Shown here one piece after another: positions 27,580 to 36,217 of a stretch of DNA of 64,000 nt. Within the stretch, counting starts at the first letter, position 1; every line of letters begins with the position of its first letter. The translations under genes were made by a program, and so were the position numbers. The stretch comes from SAR324 cluster bacterium (GTDB lineage Bacteria > SAR324 > NAC60-12): contig JANQJU010000023.1 of assembly GCA_028281495.1 (NCBI GenBank), positions 186,001 to 250,000 on the forward strand, in the 5' to 3' direction. Below the pieces are notes generated by a model. It ran no database searches and was not told where the DNA came from. It saw only the letters and a program-made list of their open reading frames with translations.

Positions 27580-28176
27580 ATGGCTGTCAGCATCGGCAAA
27601 AATGAAAGTCTAGAGTTAGACGAACAACAATATGATTTGACCAAACTGACCTTAGGGCTAGGGTGGAGAGCAAAAAACAAGGGGGGCTTATTCAGCAGGC
27701 TCAAAGGAAGGGAAGCGGTGGACCTCGATGCGCTCGCCCTCATGCTCGGAACCAACGGCAAAGTCCGAGATGAAAATGATGTGATTTACTTCGGAAATCT
27801 CCGCTCTACAGATGGTTCTGTAGAGCATTCTGGTGATGACCTCAGTGGGAAGGGACGGGGCGATAGCGAACAGATTGTCATCCACTTACAAGCGCTGCCG
27901 AGTCACTTTCATAAAGTTGTATTTGCCGTCATCATCCACGAAGCTAAGAAACGAGAATTGCACTTCGGAATGCTCGATAATGCCTATGTTCGTGTGTTGG
28001 ATGCGACTGCTCAGGAGGTCGTTCGTTTTGATTTATCTCACGACCCTTCTTATGATGGAGCTGCTTGTATCTTAATGGGAGAATTGAGCCGTTCTTCCAC
28101 CAACTGGAGTTTCACAGGTTTAGGCACCACCTTGGATGTGGAACGGATTTCCGGTATTGCCATCAAATATGCATAG
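27580..28176 (+). CDS. TerD-family stress protein
   Basis: 198 residues of a single TerD/CABP domain. It shows 'LTLGLGWRAK', an acidic calcium-type site 'VDLDALALML', and 'YFGNLRSTDGSVEHSGDD' followed by 'EQIVIHL' and 'FDLSHDPSYDGAACILMGEL'. TerD proteins bind Ca2+ through two acidic sites and act in tellurite, phage and general stress responses with TerB. It faces away from the ATPase and TerB/DUF2225 genes across a shared spacer. Confidence 0.93.
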   Translation: MAVSIGKNESLELDEQQYDLTKLTLGLGWRAKNKGGLFSRLKGREAVDLDALALMLGTNGKVRDENDVIYFGNLRSTDGSVEHSGDDLSGKGRGDSEQIVIHLQALPSHFHKVVFAVIIHEAKKRELHFGMLDNAYVRVLDATAQEVVRFDLSHDPSYDGAACILMGELSRSSTNWSFTGLGTTLDVERISGIAIKYA

Positions 28177-28203
28177 CTTCTTGACACGACCACCACTTCC
28201 TAC

Positions 28204-28231
28204 AAGTTGGGTATCTTCGAATGCCCAACTT
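28204..28231 (+). terminator. Hairpin downstream of the TerD gene
   Basis: AAGTTGGGTAT (28204-28214) pairs with ATGCCCAACTT (28221-28231) around the loop CTTCGA, 28 bp after the stop. The stem is good but there is no T run, so terminator strength is doubtful. Confidence 0.5.
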
Positions 28232-28413
28232 CCTGCCGAATGGAAATTGCCCCTCCCGAATCTTTCAATAATCTGGCTGTGTGAAGTAATATTATAAAGC
28301 AATATCATGTGTGTGCGAAGTACGGTGTAGCAATTCCAAAACAGCCATCCTGAGCGGCTTAATCACCGTTGTGAGTGCTGTATAATTTCAACAACCCATA
28401 AGTGTGGAGTATT

Positions 28414-29031
28414 ATGTTACGATTTTGTTTTGATGTGGATGGTGTGATGTTGGATTTTGAGGGGAGCTATCTGCGAGCAATCATCCATTATTTCCAACTA
28501 GACCTCCCGGAAGACTACCGCTCCGACTGTTGGTCGTTTTCCGATATGCTGACAGAAACCCAAATGCAGGAAGGATGGGACTACTTTATTGAAAGTGAAC
28601 ATTTTTCACGATTGTCTCCTCTCATTGATTCAGAACGATTCAATGCGGTATTTGGGGCATATCCCGTGCATTTCATCACCAACATCCCCCCTCAATATTC
28701 GGAACAGCGGAAAACCAATCTACGTGACGTGGGCTTCCGGTTCAATTCCCTGCACTGCGGGGGATTCATGTCGTTTGACGATAGGCCGCCAGTCACGAAG
28801 GCAGAAATTATTCAGCAATTGGTCAACGAGCACGAAAGTTTGTTGTTTGTAGACGACCATCCCGACAACTGCCTCAATGTGCTTGAACAATTTCCTCAAG
28901 CGGTGGTTTGGCTCATGGCACGGTCTTTCAATCGTGACTTCACTCACCCACAAATTCGTCGTGCAGAACATTGGAATGACATTTTGGAGTTTGCAGAACA
29001 ATGGATCCAAGCACATGCTCCAAAACGCTAG
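28414..29031 (+). CDS. HAD-like hydrolase/phosphatase (putative)
   Basis: 205 residues from the ATG at 28414 (GGAG four bases upstream); a GTG at 28402 is less likely. The start 'LRFCFDVDGVMLDFEG' is the HAD motif I (D-x-D-G-V). 'VHFITNIPP' fits motif II (T or S at the strand end), 'TKAEII' a motif III lysine, and 'LLFVDDHPDNCLNVL' motif IV with two aspartates. The set indicates a small phosphatase of the HAD superfamily, possibly of the 5'-nucleotidase type. The substrate is unknown. Confidence 0.8.
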   Translation: MLRFCFDVDGVMLDFEGSYLRAIIHYFQLDLPEDYRSDCWSFSDMLTETQMQEGWDYFIESEHFSRLSPLIDSERFNAVFGAYPVHFITNIPPQYSEQRKTNLRDVGFRFNSLHCGGFMSFDDRPPVTKAEIIQQLVNEHESLLFVDDHPDNCLNVLEQFPQAVVWLMARSFNRDFTHPQIRRAEHWNDILEFAEQWIQAHAPKR

Positions 29032-29081
29032 TCATCAATAGAAAACACCGGGAATGGATCCTGTAAACCAACGGGCAGAGC

Positions 29082-30032
29082 ATGAAGATTTTTAAGCAAG
29101 GTAAAGCATGGCAGCGGTGGATGGTGATCCTTAGTTGCCTGATGCTGTTGGGAGCTTGTGACTTGCTTGCCCAAGAAGCTGAAGTAGAAGAAGAGGCCCC
29201 AGTTGCTGAAGAGGAGGGTGATCCCACCGCAGCTGGAGACGCCGCCCCAGCCGTGTTTGGAACTGGGACGAATGAACCCTTTTTTCGACTCGGTTTTTAT
29301 GAATGGACGGCTCAACGTTTTTCCGGAAATCATCCATTCTATCAAATGACAGGCAATCAGTTTTTCAAAGATGGCAACACTTCGCTAAACTCCACTCAAG
29401 ACAACACGGGGTTATTCATCGGCGGTAGTGAAAACCATGAAGAAGGTTCTAGTGTGTTTTTGAAAATCGCTCACGGCTTGCCTCCGTTTTCTTTAGAATA
29501 TGTGATTCCTACCGATTTGGGACTTATTACAGGCAACAGCTTTCAATTTTACTACACAAACACATGGCTCACCGATCAAACGGCTCATACGGGTGCAGAG
29601 AGTGTTTCCGACATCCCGATCATTGAGCTGCGCTCTCATTACTATATTTTCACCTACAACCTGTATTGGGTGGTTCCTCCCGGGCCAAATCAAACCGAGA
29701 TCTTTTATGGCATCGGGGCAGTGCATATCGAAAGCACGATTCGCAACGGACTGCGAGGACATGGTACCATTTTCCCCGAATCCAACCTCAGTATCCGAGA
29801 TTTAGACCGGTCTAATGCGCCGCAGCCTCTCCTCGTTCAACGAGTTGGTATGATAACTTCTGCTGATAACTTTGGATTGACCTTTGAATTGTATTTAATC
29901 GGTGCTGGAAAAGCGTTCGAGAACCCACTTCACAATGAACGACTGATGCCCACTCGTTCCCTGAGTTCAGATATTGAGCTACAAGGTCTAATCCTCCGAC
30001 TCAACTGGGGAGTTTATAGTTTCTGGGATTGA
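29082..30032 (+). CDS. Exported lipoprotein, unknown function
   Basis: 316 residues. The N-terminus 'MKIFKQGKAWQRW' is basic, followed by 'MVILSCLMLLGACDLL' with a good lipobox (L-L-G-A-C), so it should be acylated and held at a membrane; the D at +2 could favour inner-membrane retention. An acidic spacer of E and A ('AEVEEEAPVAEEE') follows. The rest is beta-rich, with many aromatic strands ('LEYVIPTDLGL', 'YYIFTYNLYWVVPPG') ending in an aromatic residue region, which could be a beta-barrel or sandwich. I do not recognise the family. Confidence 0.75.
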   Translation: MKIFKQGKAWQRWMVILSCLMLLGACDLLAQEAEVEEEAPVAEEEGDPTAAGDAAPAVFGTGTNEPFFRLGFYEWTAQRFSGNHPFYQMTGNQFFKDGNTSLNSTQDNTGLFIGGSENHEEGSSVFLKIAHGLPPFSLEYVIPTDLGLITGNSFQFYYTNTWLTDQTAHTGAESVSDIPIIELRSHYYIFTYNLYWVVPPGPNQTEIFYGIGAVHIESTIRNGLRGHGTIFPESNLSIRDLDRSNAPQPLLVQRVGMITSADNFGLTFELYLIGAGKAFENPLHNERLMPTRSLSSDIELQGLILRLNWGVYSFWD

Positions 30033-30040
30033 TACGGCAA

Positions 30041-30721
30041 TTAGAGCTTCAAATCTTCTAAAGCCTGAGTGGAAGGGGCGAGACGCCGGGTGCGCTTGCG
30101 TTGGATAAAATCTTGTTCATTACGACGATGTAACCCGCTGTCGTTCAGCACCAAGGAAAAGTGCCGGCGGGTGATATCTAACGAAGTGGTGAAATAGGTA
30201 TACCAACGATCCGTGTTTTCATCTTGGCAGAACACATTGTCACGAATCATCAAACATTGCCCCCAACACGCTTCTAAAGACGTTCGGGCAGTGCCAGCCT
30301 TATTTGAAACAAATGGAGGACCATAACGCGAAGTCAATTTGTCTAGCAGATCTTGGACGACAACCGCCGCGTCAAACTTCTTTTTATAGACTAACTTGTA
30401 CAATCGATTGTCGGCAGTGAACACAAAAAGAAACTGCTCTGGCCCGATGGCCAATTCTCCATGATATTCGTGTAGCACTCCCTCTTCTGAAACGGGTGTG
30501 ATTGAAATATTGGGAAGTATGTTTTTCACCTCGCCGGAACTGATTCCCAAATACAGTCCTTGTAATGTATAGCGCCCCATTTTCGGAGGATCCTCATTGG
30601 GGGGGCCTTGTTCATCAGGAGGCAAGGGTTGGCAAACGGCTTGTGCCCATGTTGTTTGAAACGTGAGTCCCAATACAATCGATAGTGTCATCCAAAATAC
30701 AATCCATCCCATCCATTTCAT
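30041..30721 (-). CDS. Exported hypothetical protein
   Basis: 226 residues from the ATG at 30721, which overlaps the stop of the upstream NadD-CinA gene as ATGA; a longer frame to 30751 is unlikely. Residues 1-28 are a Sec signal ('MKWMGWIVFWMTLSIV...TTWAQA'). The mature part has 'GRYTLQGLYLGISSGEV', 'LYKLVYKKKFDAAVVVQDL' and 'LTSRYGPPF', a pattern common to small periplasmic proteins that track SmpA-like or stability domains. Function unknown. Coupled translation with the gene above suggests co-expression only. Confidence 0.75.
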   Translation of the reverse strand: MKWMGWIVFWMTLSIVLGLTFQTTWAQAVCQPLPPDEQGPPNEDPPKMGRYTLQGLYLGISSGEVKNILPNISITPVSEEGVLHEYHGELAIGPEQFLFVFTADNRLYKLVYKKKFDAAVVVQDLLDKLTSRYGPPFVSNKAGTARTSLEACWGQCLMIRDNVFCQDENTDRWYTYFTTSLDITRRHFSLVLNDSGLHRRNEQDFIQRKRTRRLAPSTQALEDLKL

Positions 30722-32082
30722 GTGCCTTGCTCCAAACATTGAATCAACCAAGTCACTGCTGCGTTGGCAAACATCAGTTGGTGTTCTTTCTTGGTGAAAT
30801 AGGGATTGCTCTGAAAAAGCTGCGAGCGAACCCCATTTGAATCATGCAGTGCCAAATGGCATTGCCCATTCTTTTGACTATGCCGTTTGCCCTCCGGCAG
30901 TCCTGCCATTCCTGTTTCGCCTAATACAAAATCAGCGTTTGTGTGCCGAGACACCGCTTCGACCAATTGTTGAGCCATTTTTTCGGAAACAACGGAACCT
31001 TTTATTGGTTGGTCCAACAGGCGTTCTTGTGTGGTTCTGTCGTAAGCGATAATGCCTTCCAGAAAGTGTCGTGAAGCACCAGGGATTCCAGTAAAAACAG
31101 AGGCGATCTTCCCTCCAGTACTGGTTTCCACGACGGCCCACGTGTGGGTTAAGCCCTGATCTGCTCGTTGATCGAGCAATGTTTTCAATTGAATCGCAGT
31201 TTCTTCCAACTGCTGATCCAGTACGTAGCACTGATGCTCCCATTCGCGCAGACGAATCTGCATCGCGGAAGTTTGATACAAGCCATACGAAGCCACTCGT
31301 ACAGCCGTTACCGACGGAACCATCGCAGTGAAAACGTGATGGGCCTGAATCGCTCGGCGAATTATCGTAGAAGATAAATTCAGCAAAGGCTTCAAAAGAT
31401 CGGGCAAACGATGAATATCCACCCAATCGTATGTCAGTGAGATTCGTCGTGACCGTTCCAGTCGATGTTTTTCCGTTTCCCCAATGTAGCCGGGGCGGCT
31501 AGCGATCAGGAGTTTAGCCTGTTTACATAGGACAGACAGGTCATAGTCCGAAAAGATCTGAGAATTTCGCATCCGATGCACCAAATCAGTTCCTACAATC
31601 AATTGAACACGGGGTGGTTCTGGAAGGTTCATCGAATTCGCAGGACCGGAATCATTCAAGTTTTGTGGGGCTTCTGGAGGTTTGGCTGGCGAGAGGGCAT
31701 GCTTTTGCAGCACCAGTAAATGTTCATTCAACCGAACCGCACGCGGCACATCAAATTCGGCAGTTGCTACGGAACTACAAGAGGGATTGAGCTTCAATTT
31801 GAATTTTTCCTGTTGAGCCAGTTGGGCCACATGGCTGGTTTCAGGATTTATATACTCCTTAAGAGCCATTTCCATGAGCTCGAGACGGATATATTTGTCA
31901 ACAATACTCCGAGCCTTAGTGGGATCGGGGTGTTGTCCGTTGGAAAGGAGAAACACCACTTGCTCGATTGAATCGAACTGATGCAAGACGCACTCGGCCA
32001 ACAGCAAATGATGAAAACCCACAGGGTTCCCTGTCAATGGCAGAAATGCCACCTTTGATAGGTCATATGCCTGATGTTCCAT
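30718..32082 (-). CDS. NadD-like nucleotidyltransferase fused to a CinA domain
   Basis: 454 residues from the ATG at 32082 (GGGAG and AGAGG upstream); the frame is open further but runs into the preceding gene. Residues 8-275 look like NMN/NaMN adenylyltransferase: 'LPLTGNPVGFHHLLLAE' in place of G-x-F-x-P-x-H-x-G-H, then 'LIVGTDLVHRM', 'LNLSSTIIRRAI' and 'VRVASYGLYQ'. Residues 310-450 are a CinA C-terminal (PncC) domain: 'VVETSTGGKIASVFTGIPGA', 'FLEGIIAYDRTTQERLL' and 'VLGETGMAGLP'. PncC deamidates NMN to NaMN, and NadD adenylates NaMN, so the fusion would join consecutive steps of pyridine nucleotide salvage. The poor H-x-G-H motif leaves the activity of the first half open. Confidence 0.8.
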   Translation of the reverse strand: MEHQAYDLSKVAFLPLTGNPVGFHHLLLAECVLHQFDSIEQVVFLLSNGQHPDPTKARSIVDKYIRLELMEMALKEYINPETSHVAQLAQQEKFKLKLNPSCSSVATAEFDVPRAVRLNEHLLVLQKHALSPAKPPEAPQNLNDSGPANSMNLPEPPRVQLIVGTDLVHRMRNSQIFSDYDLSVLCKQAKLLIASRPGYIGETEKHRLERSRRISLTYDWVDIHRLPDLLKPLLNLSSTIIRRAIQAHHVFTAMVPSVTAVRVASYGLYQTSAMQIRLREWEHQCYVLDQQLEETAIQLKTLLDQRADQGLTHTWAVVETSTGGKIASVFTGIPGASRHFLEGIIAYDRTTQERLLDQPIKGSVVSEKMAQQLVEAVSRHTNADFVLGETGMAGLPEGKRHSQKNGQCHLALHDSNGVRSQLFQSNPYFTKKEHQLMFANAAVTWLIQCLEQGT

Positions 32083-32107
32083 ACCTCTTCTCCCAGCCAA
32101 CAAAAAC

Positions 32108-32590
32108 TCAATTGAAAACTTTATACTCCGGTTCGTATTGAACGAATTCCAAACCTTGAATGATTTGTTGTTGTCCTTGTGCCACCATTTGCAACGCCTC
32201 AATCACCCGCCCAATCACTTCATACACACCAGGGAGGTGATGCTGTTCCCAGATGACCGGCATCAAATCCAGCGCATCTAAATGCTGCGAATATCCTTTG
32301 TATTGCAAACGAAGGGCCTGAATCATCCAATCCAAGGAGGTCGGATCATCTACAGCCCCAGATTCTTGGATTTGTTGCAGCCCTTGGATCGTTTCGTGAG
32401 TGAGTCCTAATGTTTGATGGATTCGATCCCGAGTTGCCAAGACCCGGCTCAACCCATTGTCATGCCCTTCTTCAAAAACCATAGGCTGGTCGAGGTATTC
32501 CTGCAACGAGGCAATTTTGCCGTGAAGCCAATCCTGGGTCAGCCGCATGCTGTCCAAGAGGTGAGGGAAATGTTCGATCAGGTTCAACAT
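32108..32590 (-). CDS. Hypothetical helical protein, 160 residues
   Basis: Not recognised. The protein is nearly all alpha helix, with 'LNLIEHFPHLLDSMRLTQDW' at the start, 'QTLGLTHETIQGLQQIQ' in the middle and 'VIEALQMVAQGQQQIIQ' near the end. It is soluble with no signal peptide. It precedes the NadD-CinA gene by 26 bp and follows astD by 30 bp on the same strand, so the three probably share a transcript. The ATG at 32590 has GGGAG upstream. Confidence 0.65.
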   Translation of the reverse strand: MLNLIEHFPHLLDSMRLTQDWLHGKIASLQEYLDQPMVFEEGHDNGLSRVLATRDRIHQTLGLTHETIQGLQQIQESGAVDDPTSLDWMIQALRLQYKGYSQHLDALDLMPVIWEQHHLPGVYEVIGRVIEALQMVAQGQQQIIQGLEFVQYEPEYKVFN

Positions 32591-32620
32591 ACGCTTCTCC
32601 CAAGATGTGAGGAAGATCGA

Positions 32621-34087
32621 TTACAACGATAAACCCGGAGGTAGTTTTTCCGGAACCTGAAGCCGATCTGCTTCTAACGACGCGACAGGATAGGCGCAAT
32701 AATCCGCTGCATAATAGGCACTCGGACGATGATTGCCACTATCTCCAACACCGCCAAACGGCGCATTGCTACTCGCTCCCGTCAATGGGCGATTCCAATT
32801 GACAATTCCTGCTCGAATCCGGCGATAAAAAACCTGATATCGTTCCAATTTATCGCTGAATAATCCGGCGGATAGGCCGTAGCTGGTTCGATTGGCAATT
32901 TGGATCGCGTCTTCAAACGTAGGCACACGGAACACCGTTAAAAACGGACCAAAGATTTCCTGATCAGGTAATTTTGAAATTGCAGTCACATCCATCAAGC
33001 CAGGAGAAACAAAGGAAGGACCTAGATCCATTGATTTCATGGCAACCAATGGTTTTCCGCCTTGCTCAGTCAATTCAGCTTGTCGCGTCAGCAATTGTTC
33101 CACCACCTTGGATGAAATCACTGGGCCCATGAACGGCTCAGGGGAATCAGTGGGGGCTGCAACACGTATATTATGGATCAGTGCAGTGAGGCGTTCCAAA
33201 AATACGTCACCCTCCGAACCTTCTGGTAAGATCAGACGCCGGGCACAGGTACAACGCTGGCCAGAAGAAAGATAAGCCGATTGAATGGTATGGTAGGCTG
33301 CGGCATCCACATCCGGTGAATCCCAGATAATGAGCGGGTTATTGCCACCCAATTCCAAAGCCAAAATTTTGTGAGGTTGGTCGGCAAATTGCTTATGAAG
33401 CAATTGCCCCACGGCCACACTCCCTGTAAAAAACAAACCATCGATTTCTGGATGCGCTGCCAACGCTTTCCCAGTGTCGCGTTCACCTTGCACCAAATTG
33501 ATCACTCCTTCCGGCAGTCCGGCTTCCAACCAGCATTCCAGCGTTTTTTGAGCAACCCACGGGGTGAGTTCGCTGGGCTTGAACACTACGGTATTGCCTG
33601 CCAACAGAGCTGGTACGATGTGTCCATTCGGAAGGTGCCCAGGAAAATTGTAAGGACCAAACACCGCCACCACTCCATGCGGTTTATGCCGTGTGACGGC
33701 GGTGAAACCTGCCATTTCTTTTTGGCGTTCTCCTGTGCGATCTTCGTAAGCTGCCGCTGAGATGGGAATCTTGTTGATCATCGCCCCCACTTCAGTGTCC
33801 GTTTCCCACCGAGCTTTTCCGGTTTCGGCAGAGATGCAATCAGCCAATTCTGAACGATGGGCTTCCAGTTGTTGTTTAAACCCTTCCACCAGGGACAACC
33901 GCTTCTCCCAAGGAGTGTCGGCCCACGATTCGGAGGCCTTTCGTGCTGCCTCGACCGCTTGGTTCACTTCATTTTCTGTTGCTGCTGCGCCTTGCCATAA
34001 AGTTTCCCCAGTAGCCGGGTTGATGGATTGAAAAACAGGACCACTTCCCGCAATCCACTGATTTTTGATCAAATGTGTCTGAGACAT
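32621..34087 (-). CDS. astD: Succinylglutamate-semialdehyde dehydrogenase
   Basis: 488 residues, the AstD length. It is an aldehyde dehydrogenase with the NAD-site 'FFTGSVAVGQLLH', the catalytic glutamate in 'LALELGGNNPLI' and the nucleophilic cysteine in 'SSGQRCTCARRL'. The N-terminal 'IAGSGPVFQSINPATGE' and the strings 'GVVAVFGPYNFPGHLPNGH' match AstD. It oxidises N-succinylglutamate semialdehyde in arginine catabolism by the AST route. AstA is present at 61291 but the pathway genes are not together, which is unusual. Confidence 0.9.
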   Translation of the reverse strand: MSQTHLIKNQWIAGSGPVFQSINPATGETLWQGAAATENEVNQAVEAARKASESWADTPWEKRLSLVEGFKQQLEAHRSELADCISAETGKARWETDTEVGAMINKIPISAAAYEDRTGERQKEMAGFTAVTRHKPHGVVAVFGPYNFPGHLPNGHIVPALLAGNTVVFKPSELTPWVAQKTLECWLEAGLPEGVINLVQGERDTGKALAAHPEIDGLFFTGSVAVGQLLHKQFADQPHKILALELGGNNPLIIWDSPDVDAAAYHTIQSAYLSSGQRCTCARRLILPEGSEGDVFLERLTALIHNIRVAAPTDSPEPFMGPVISSKVVEQLLTRQAELTEQGGKPLVAMKSMDLGPSFVSPGLMDVTAISKLPDQEIFGPFLTVFRVPTFEDAIQIANRTSYGLSAGLFSDKLERYQVFYRRIRAGIVNWNRPLTGASSNAPFGGVGDSGNHRPSAYYAADYCAYPVASLEADRLQVPEKLPPGLSL

Positions 34088-34120
34088 GTTGGCCTTTTTT
34101 TGTTAATTGGCGGAGTATGT

Positions 34121-34160
34121 TTCTGGAACAACTTTCGTGTTTCTAGAACAACTTTCGTAT
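34121..34160. repeat. 20-bp tandem duplication upstream of astD
   Basis: TTCTGGAACAACTTTCGTGT (34121-34140) is followed by the near-copy TTCTAGAACAACTTTCGTAT (34141-34160), 34 bp from the astD start. Confidence 0.85.
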
Positions 34161-34218
34161 TTCTGAATTAGCTTACGGAAGACAATGATGCCTAAGCGTG
34201 GGAACTACGGAAAACTTC

Positions 34219-34257
34219 GGAAGCTGAGGCAAGAACATCGGAAGGACCTCAGCTTCC
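34219..34257 (-). terminator. Terminator hairpin after glgC
   Basis: GGAAGCTGAGG (34219-34229) and CCTCAGCTTCC (34247-34257) form a perfect 11-bp stem with a 17-nt loop, 29 bp downstream of the glgC stop. On the minus strand GAAGTTTTCC follows. Confidence 0.65.
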
Positions 34258-34285
34258 AAACAACGTGAGCTAGGGGGAAGTGAGA

Positions 34286-35551
34286 TCAGGTCTTTTTGGG
34301 TTGCCGGTATTCCACGTGATCTCCGTCCACAATGGTACCTTTAGGAATCACGATCAGGCCGCTGTCGGAAACGAAGAAGCGTTGTCGGTCTTTTTCAGGA
34401 TCGACTCCGATTTCTGTATCCGGTGCAATTTCCACATGTTTGTCAACAATCGCCCGATACACCTTGGCTCCATGACCGATACTCGTGTTGTCCATGATGA
34501 CAGACTCGTTGACATGGGCAAAGCTATTCACATGCACGTTGTAGCCAAGCACAGAGCGCTCGACCAATCCGCCACTAATGACTGAGCCTTGTGCGACAAT
34601 CGAATTCACAGCATGCCCGGTGCGGATGTCACTGTAATGAATGAATTTTGCAGGTGGGTATTCGGGGATATAAGTGTTGATAGGCCACTTGAAATTATAA
34701 AAATCGAAGGCAGGAGAAACTTCTACCAAGTCCATGTTGGCTTCCCAATAGGCTTCTAAAGTCCCCACGTCGCGCCAATAGCCTTGTCCGCGTCGTGTTC
34801 TTCCTGGCAGGTCATTCTGAGAAAAATCATACACATACACACCGCCTTGCGGATACAGGTTGGGAATCACATCGCGTCCGAAATCGTGAGACGATTCGGA
34901 ATTTTGTGCATCTGCATTTAAATGGTCGACCAAAGTATGTCGATCAAAAATATAGTTTCCCATCGATGCCAACACAAGTTCGGGATTGCCTGGAAGTGTT
35001 TTGGGGTTGGCTTGCGGTTTTTCTTGGAACCCAATCATCCGCCATTCTTCATCCACTTCAATCACACCAAACTGGCTTGCTTGACGCACCGGCACCGGAA
35101 TGGCTGCTACCGAGAGTACGGCTTTGCGTTTTTTATGAAATCTCACCATCTGCTGAACATCCATCTTGTAGATGTGATCCCCTCCAAAGATACAGACCAA
35201 ATCCGGATCGTTCGAATGGATGAGTTTCAAGTTTTGATAGATCGCATCGGCAGTTCCTTCATACCATTTTTTCCCCGTTTGCATCTGGGCGGGAATGGGA
35301 TCAATGAAGTTGTCAGGCAGCCCTGAAACCCGCCACCCTTGCCGTAAATGCTTCATCAACGAGTGCGATTTGAACTGCGTGAGTACAAAAATGCGAGACA
35401 GTCCTGAATTTACTAAATTACTCAGTACAAAATCGATGATTCGATAGTTCCCTCCAAATGGGACCGATGGAGTGGCCCGTAAGGTGGTGAGGGGATATAA
35501 CTGCTCACTCGACCCACCAGCTAGAATCATAGAAAGGATGTTGTTGCTCAT
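34286..35551 (-). CDS. glgC: Glucose-1-phosphate adenylyltransferase
   Basis: 421 residues, the standard GlgC length. An N-terminal nucleotidyltransferase domain has 'LAGGSSEQLYPLT' (a variant of the GxGxRLxPLT ADP-glucose synthase loop), 'IDFVLSNLVNSG', 'FGGDHIYKMD' and 'IGFQEKP'. A left-handed beta-helix with the allosteric site follows ('SVISGGLVERSVLGYNVHV'). It makes ADP-glucose, the committed step of glycogen synthesis in the cytosol. The loss of the loop arginine (E-Q instead of x-R) could alter regulation. glgP is 2.7 kb away. Confidence 0.94.
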   Translation of the reverse strand: MSNNILSMILAGGSSEQLYPLTTLRATPSVPFGGNYRIIDFVLSNLVNSGLSRIFVLTQFKSHSLMKHLRQGWRVSGLPDNFIDPIPAQMQTGKKWYEGTADAIYQNLKLIHSNDPDLVCIFGGDHIYKMDVQQMVRFHKKRKAVLSVAAIPVPVRQASQFGVIEVDEEWRMIGFQEKPQANPKTLPGNPELVLASMGNYIFDRHTLVDHLNADAQNSESSHDFGRDVIPNLYPQGGVYVYDFSQNDLPGRTRRGQGYWRDVGTLEAYWEANMDLVEVSPAFDFYNFKWPINTYIPEYPPAKFIHYSDIRTGHAVNSIVAQGSVISGGLVERSVLGYNVHVNSFAHVNESVIMDNTSIGHGAKVYRAIVDKHVEIAPDTEIGVDPEKDRQRFFVSDSGLIVIPKGTIVDGDHVEYRQPKKT

Positions 35552-35832
35552 GAAAACCTCATCTCCAAAACGTTAATCGCGACTGAAGAAACCCCGCCTT
35601 CTCTTTCCAAGCACTGTGGAAGGCCGGAGTCTCGGTTCAGGGTTTGTACATGCTTTTCCTCCTATACCTGTTGCAGAATGGGTGATCTACAACAGAGGCC
35701 ATTGTAGGCATGTGAAAAGCACATTACCAGCCGAGTTTGTGTGTTTTGTTAAATTTCAATTACGTCCTGATAGAGCAAGTTTTTCAGGTAGGATAAACGG
35801 GAAGAGGGGTGGGGAGGTTAACGAGGCCCAGA

Positions 35833-36180
35833 TCACTTTTCTGAAATGAAATCGCTCTCGATATCGTCGGGATTCAGTTCATCACAAATTTTCCGAGCTT
35901 TCTCAAAACTTTGTATGGATTCCTGTTGGATGCGTTCGAACTCGCGTTTCATGTTTTTGCCACTCATTTGCACGCCTCCGTGTTGTAGGCCACGGAGGAA
36001 CGATTCGAAACCCTTTCCATGATGATAGTATCCTTGTTGTGCAATCGCATAACGAGCCACTAATGATCGGCAGTTCAAGCACTGCACATACACATTCTGC
36101 GAATGCCCTGATTCTCGTACTAACAAATTTCTCATACTCCGTGAGCCACACTGCTGGCATGTTTGTCGATGAACCATCAT
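35833..36180 (-). CDS. Small zinc-ribbon protein
   Basis: 115 residues. 'TCQQCGSRSMRN' (C-x-x-C, about 8-11) and 'VQCLNCRSLVARY' (about 33-36) form a zinc ribbon. The rest is a helical charged tail. A strong GGAGG lies five bases before the ATG at 36180. Zinc-ribbon proteins of this size often bind nucleic acid or regulate transcription. It may form a transcript with the DASS transporter and the small protein upstream (all minus strand, short gaps). Function unknown. Confidence 0.75.
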   Translation of the reverse strand: MMVHRQTCQQCGSRSMRNLLVRESGHSQNVYVQCLNCRSLVARYAIAQQGYYHHGKGFESFLRGLQHGGVQMSGKNMKREFERIQQESIQSFEKARKICDELNPDDIESDFISEK

Positions 36181-36217
36181 GTTGCCTCCTCTGATTGCAT
36201 ATTAATCTCTATTTGCA

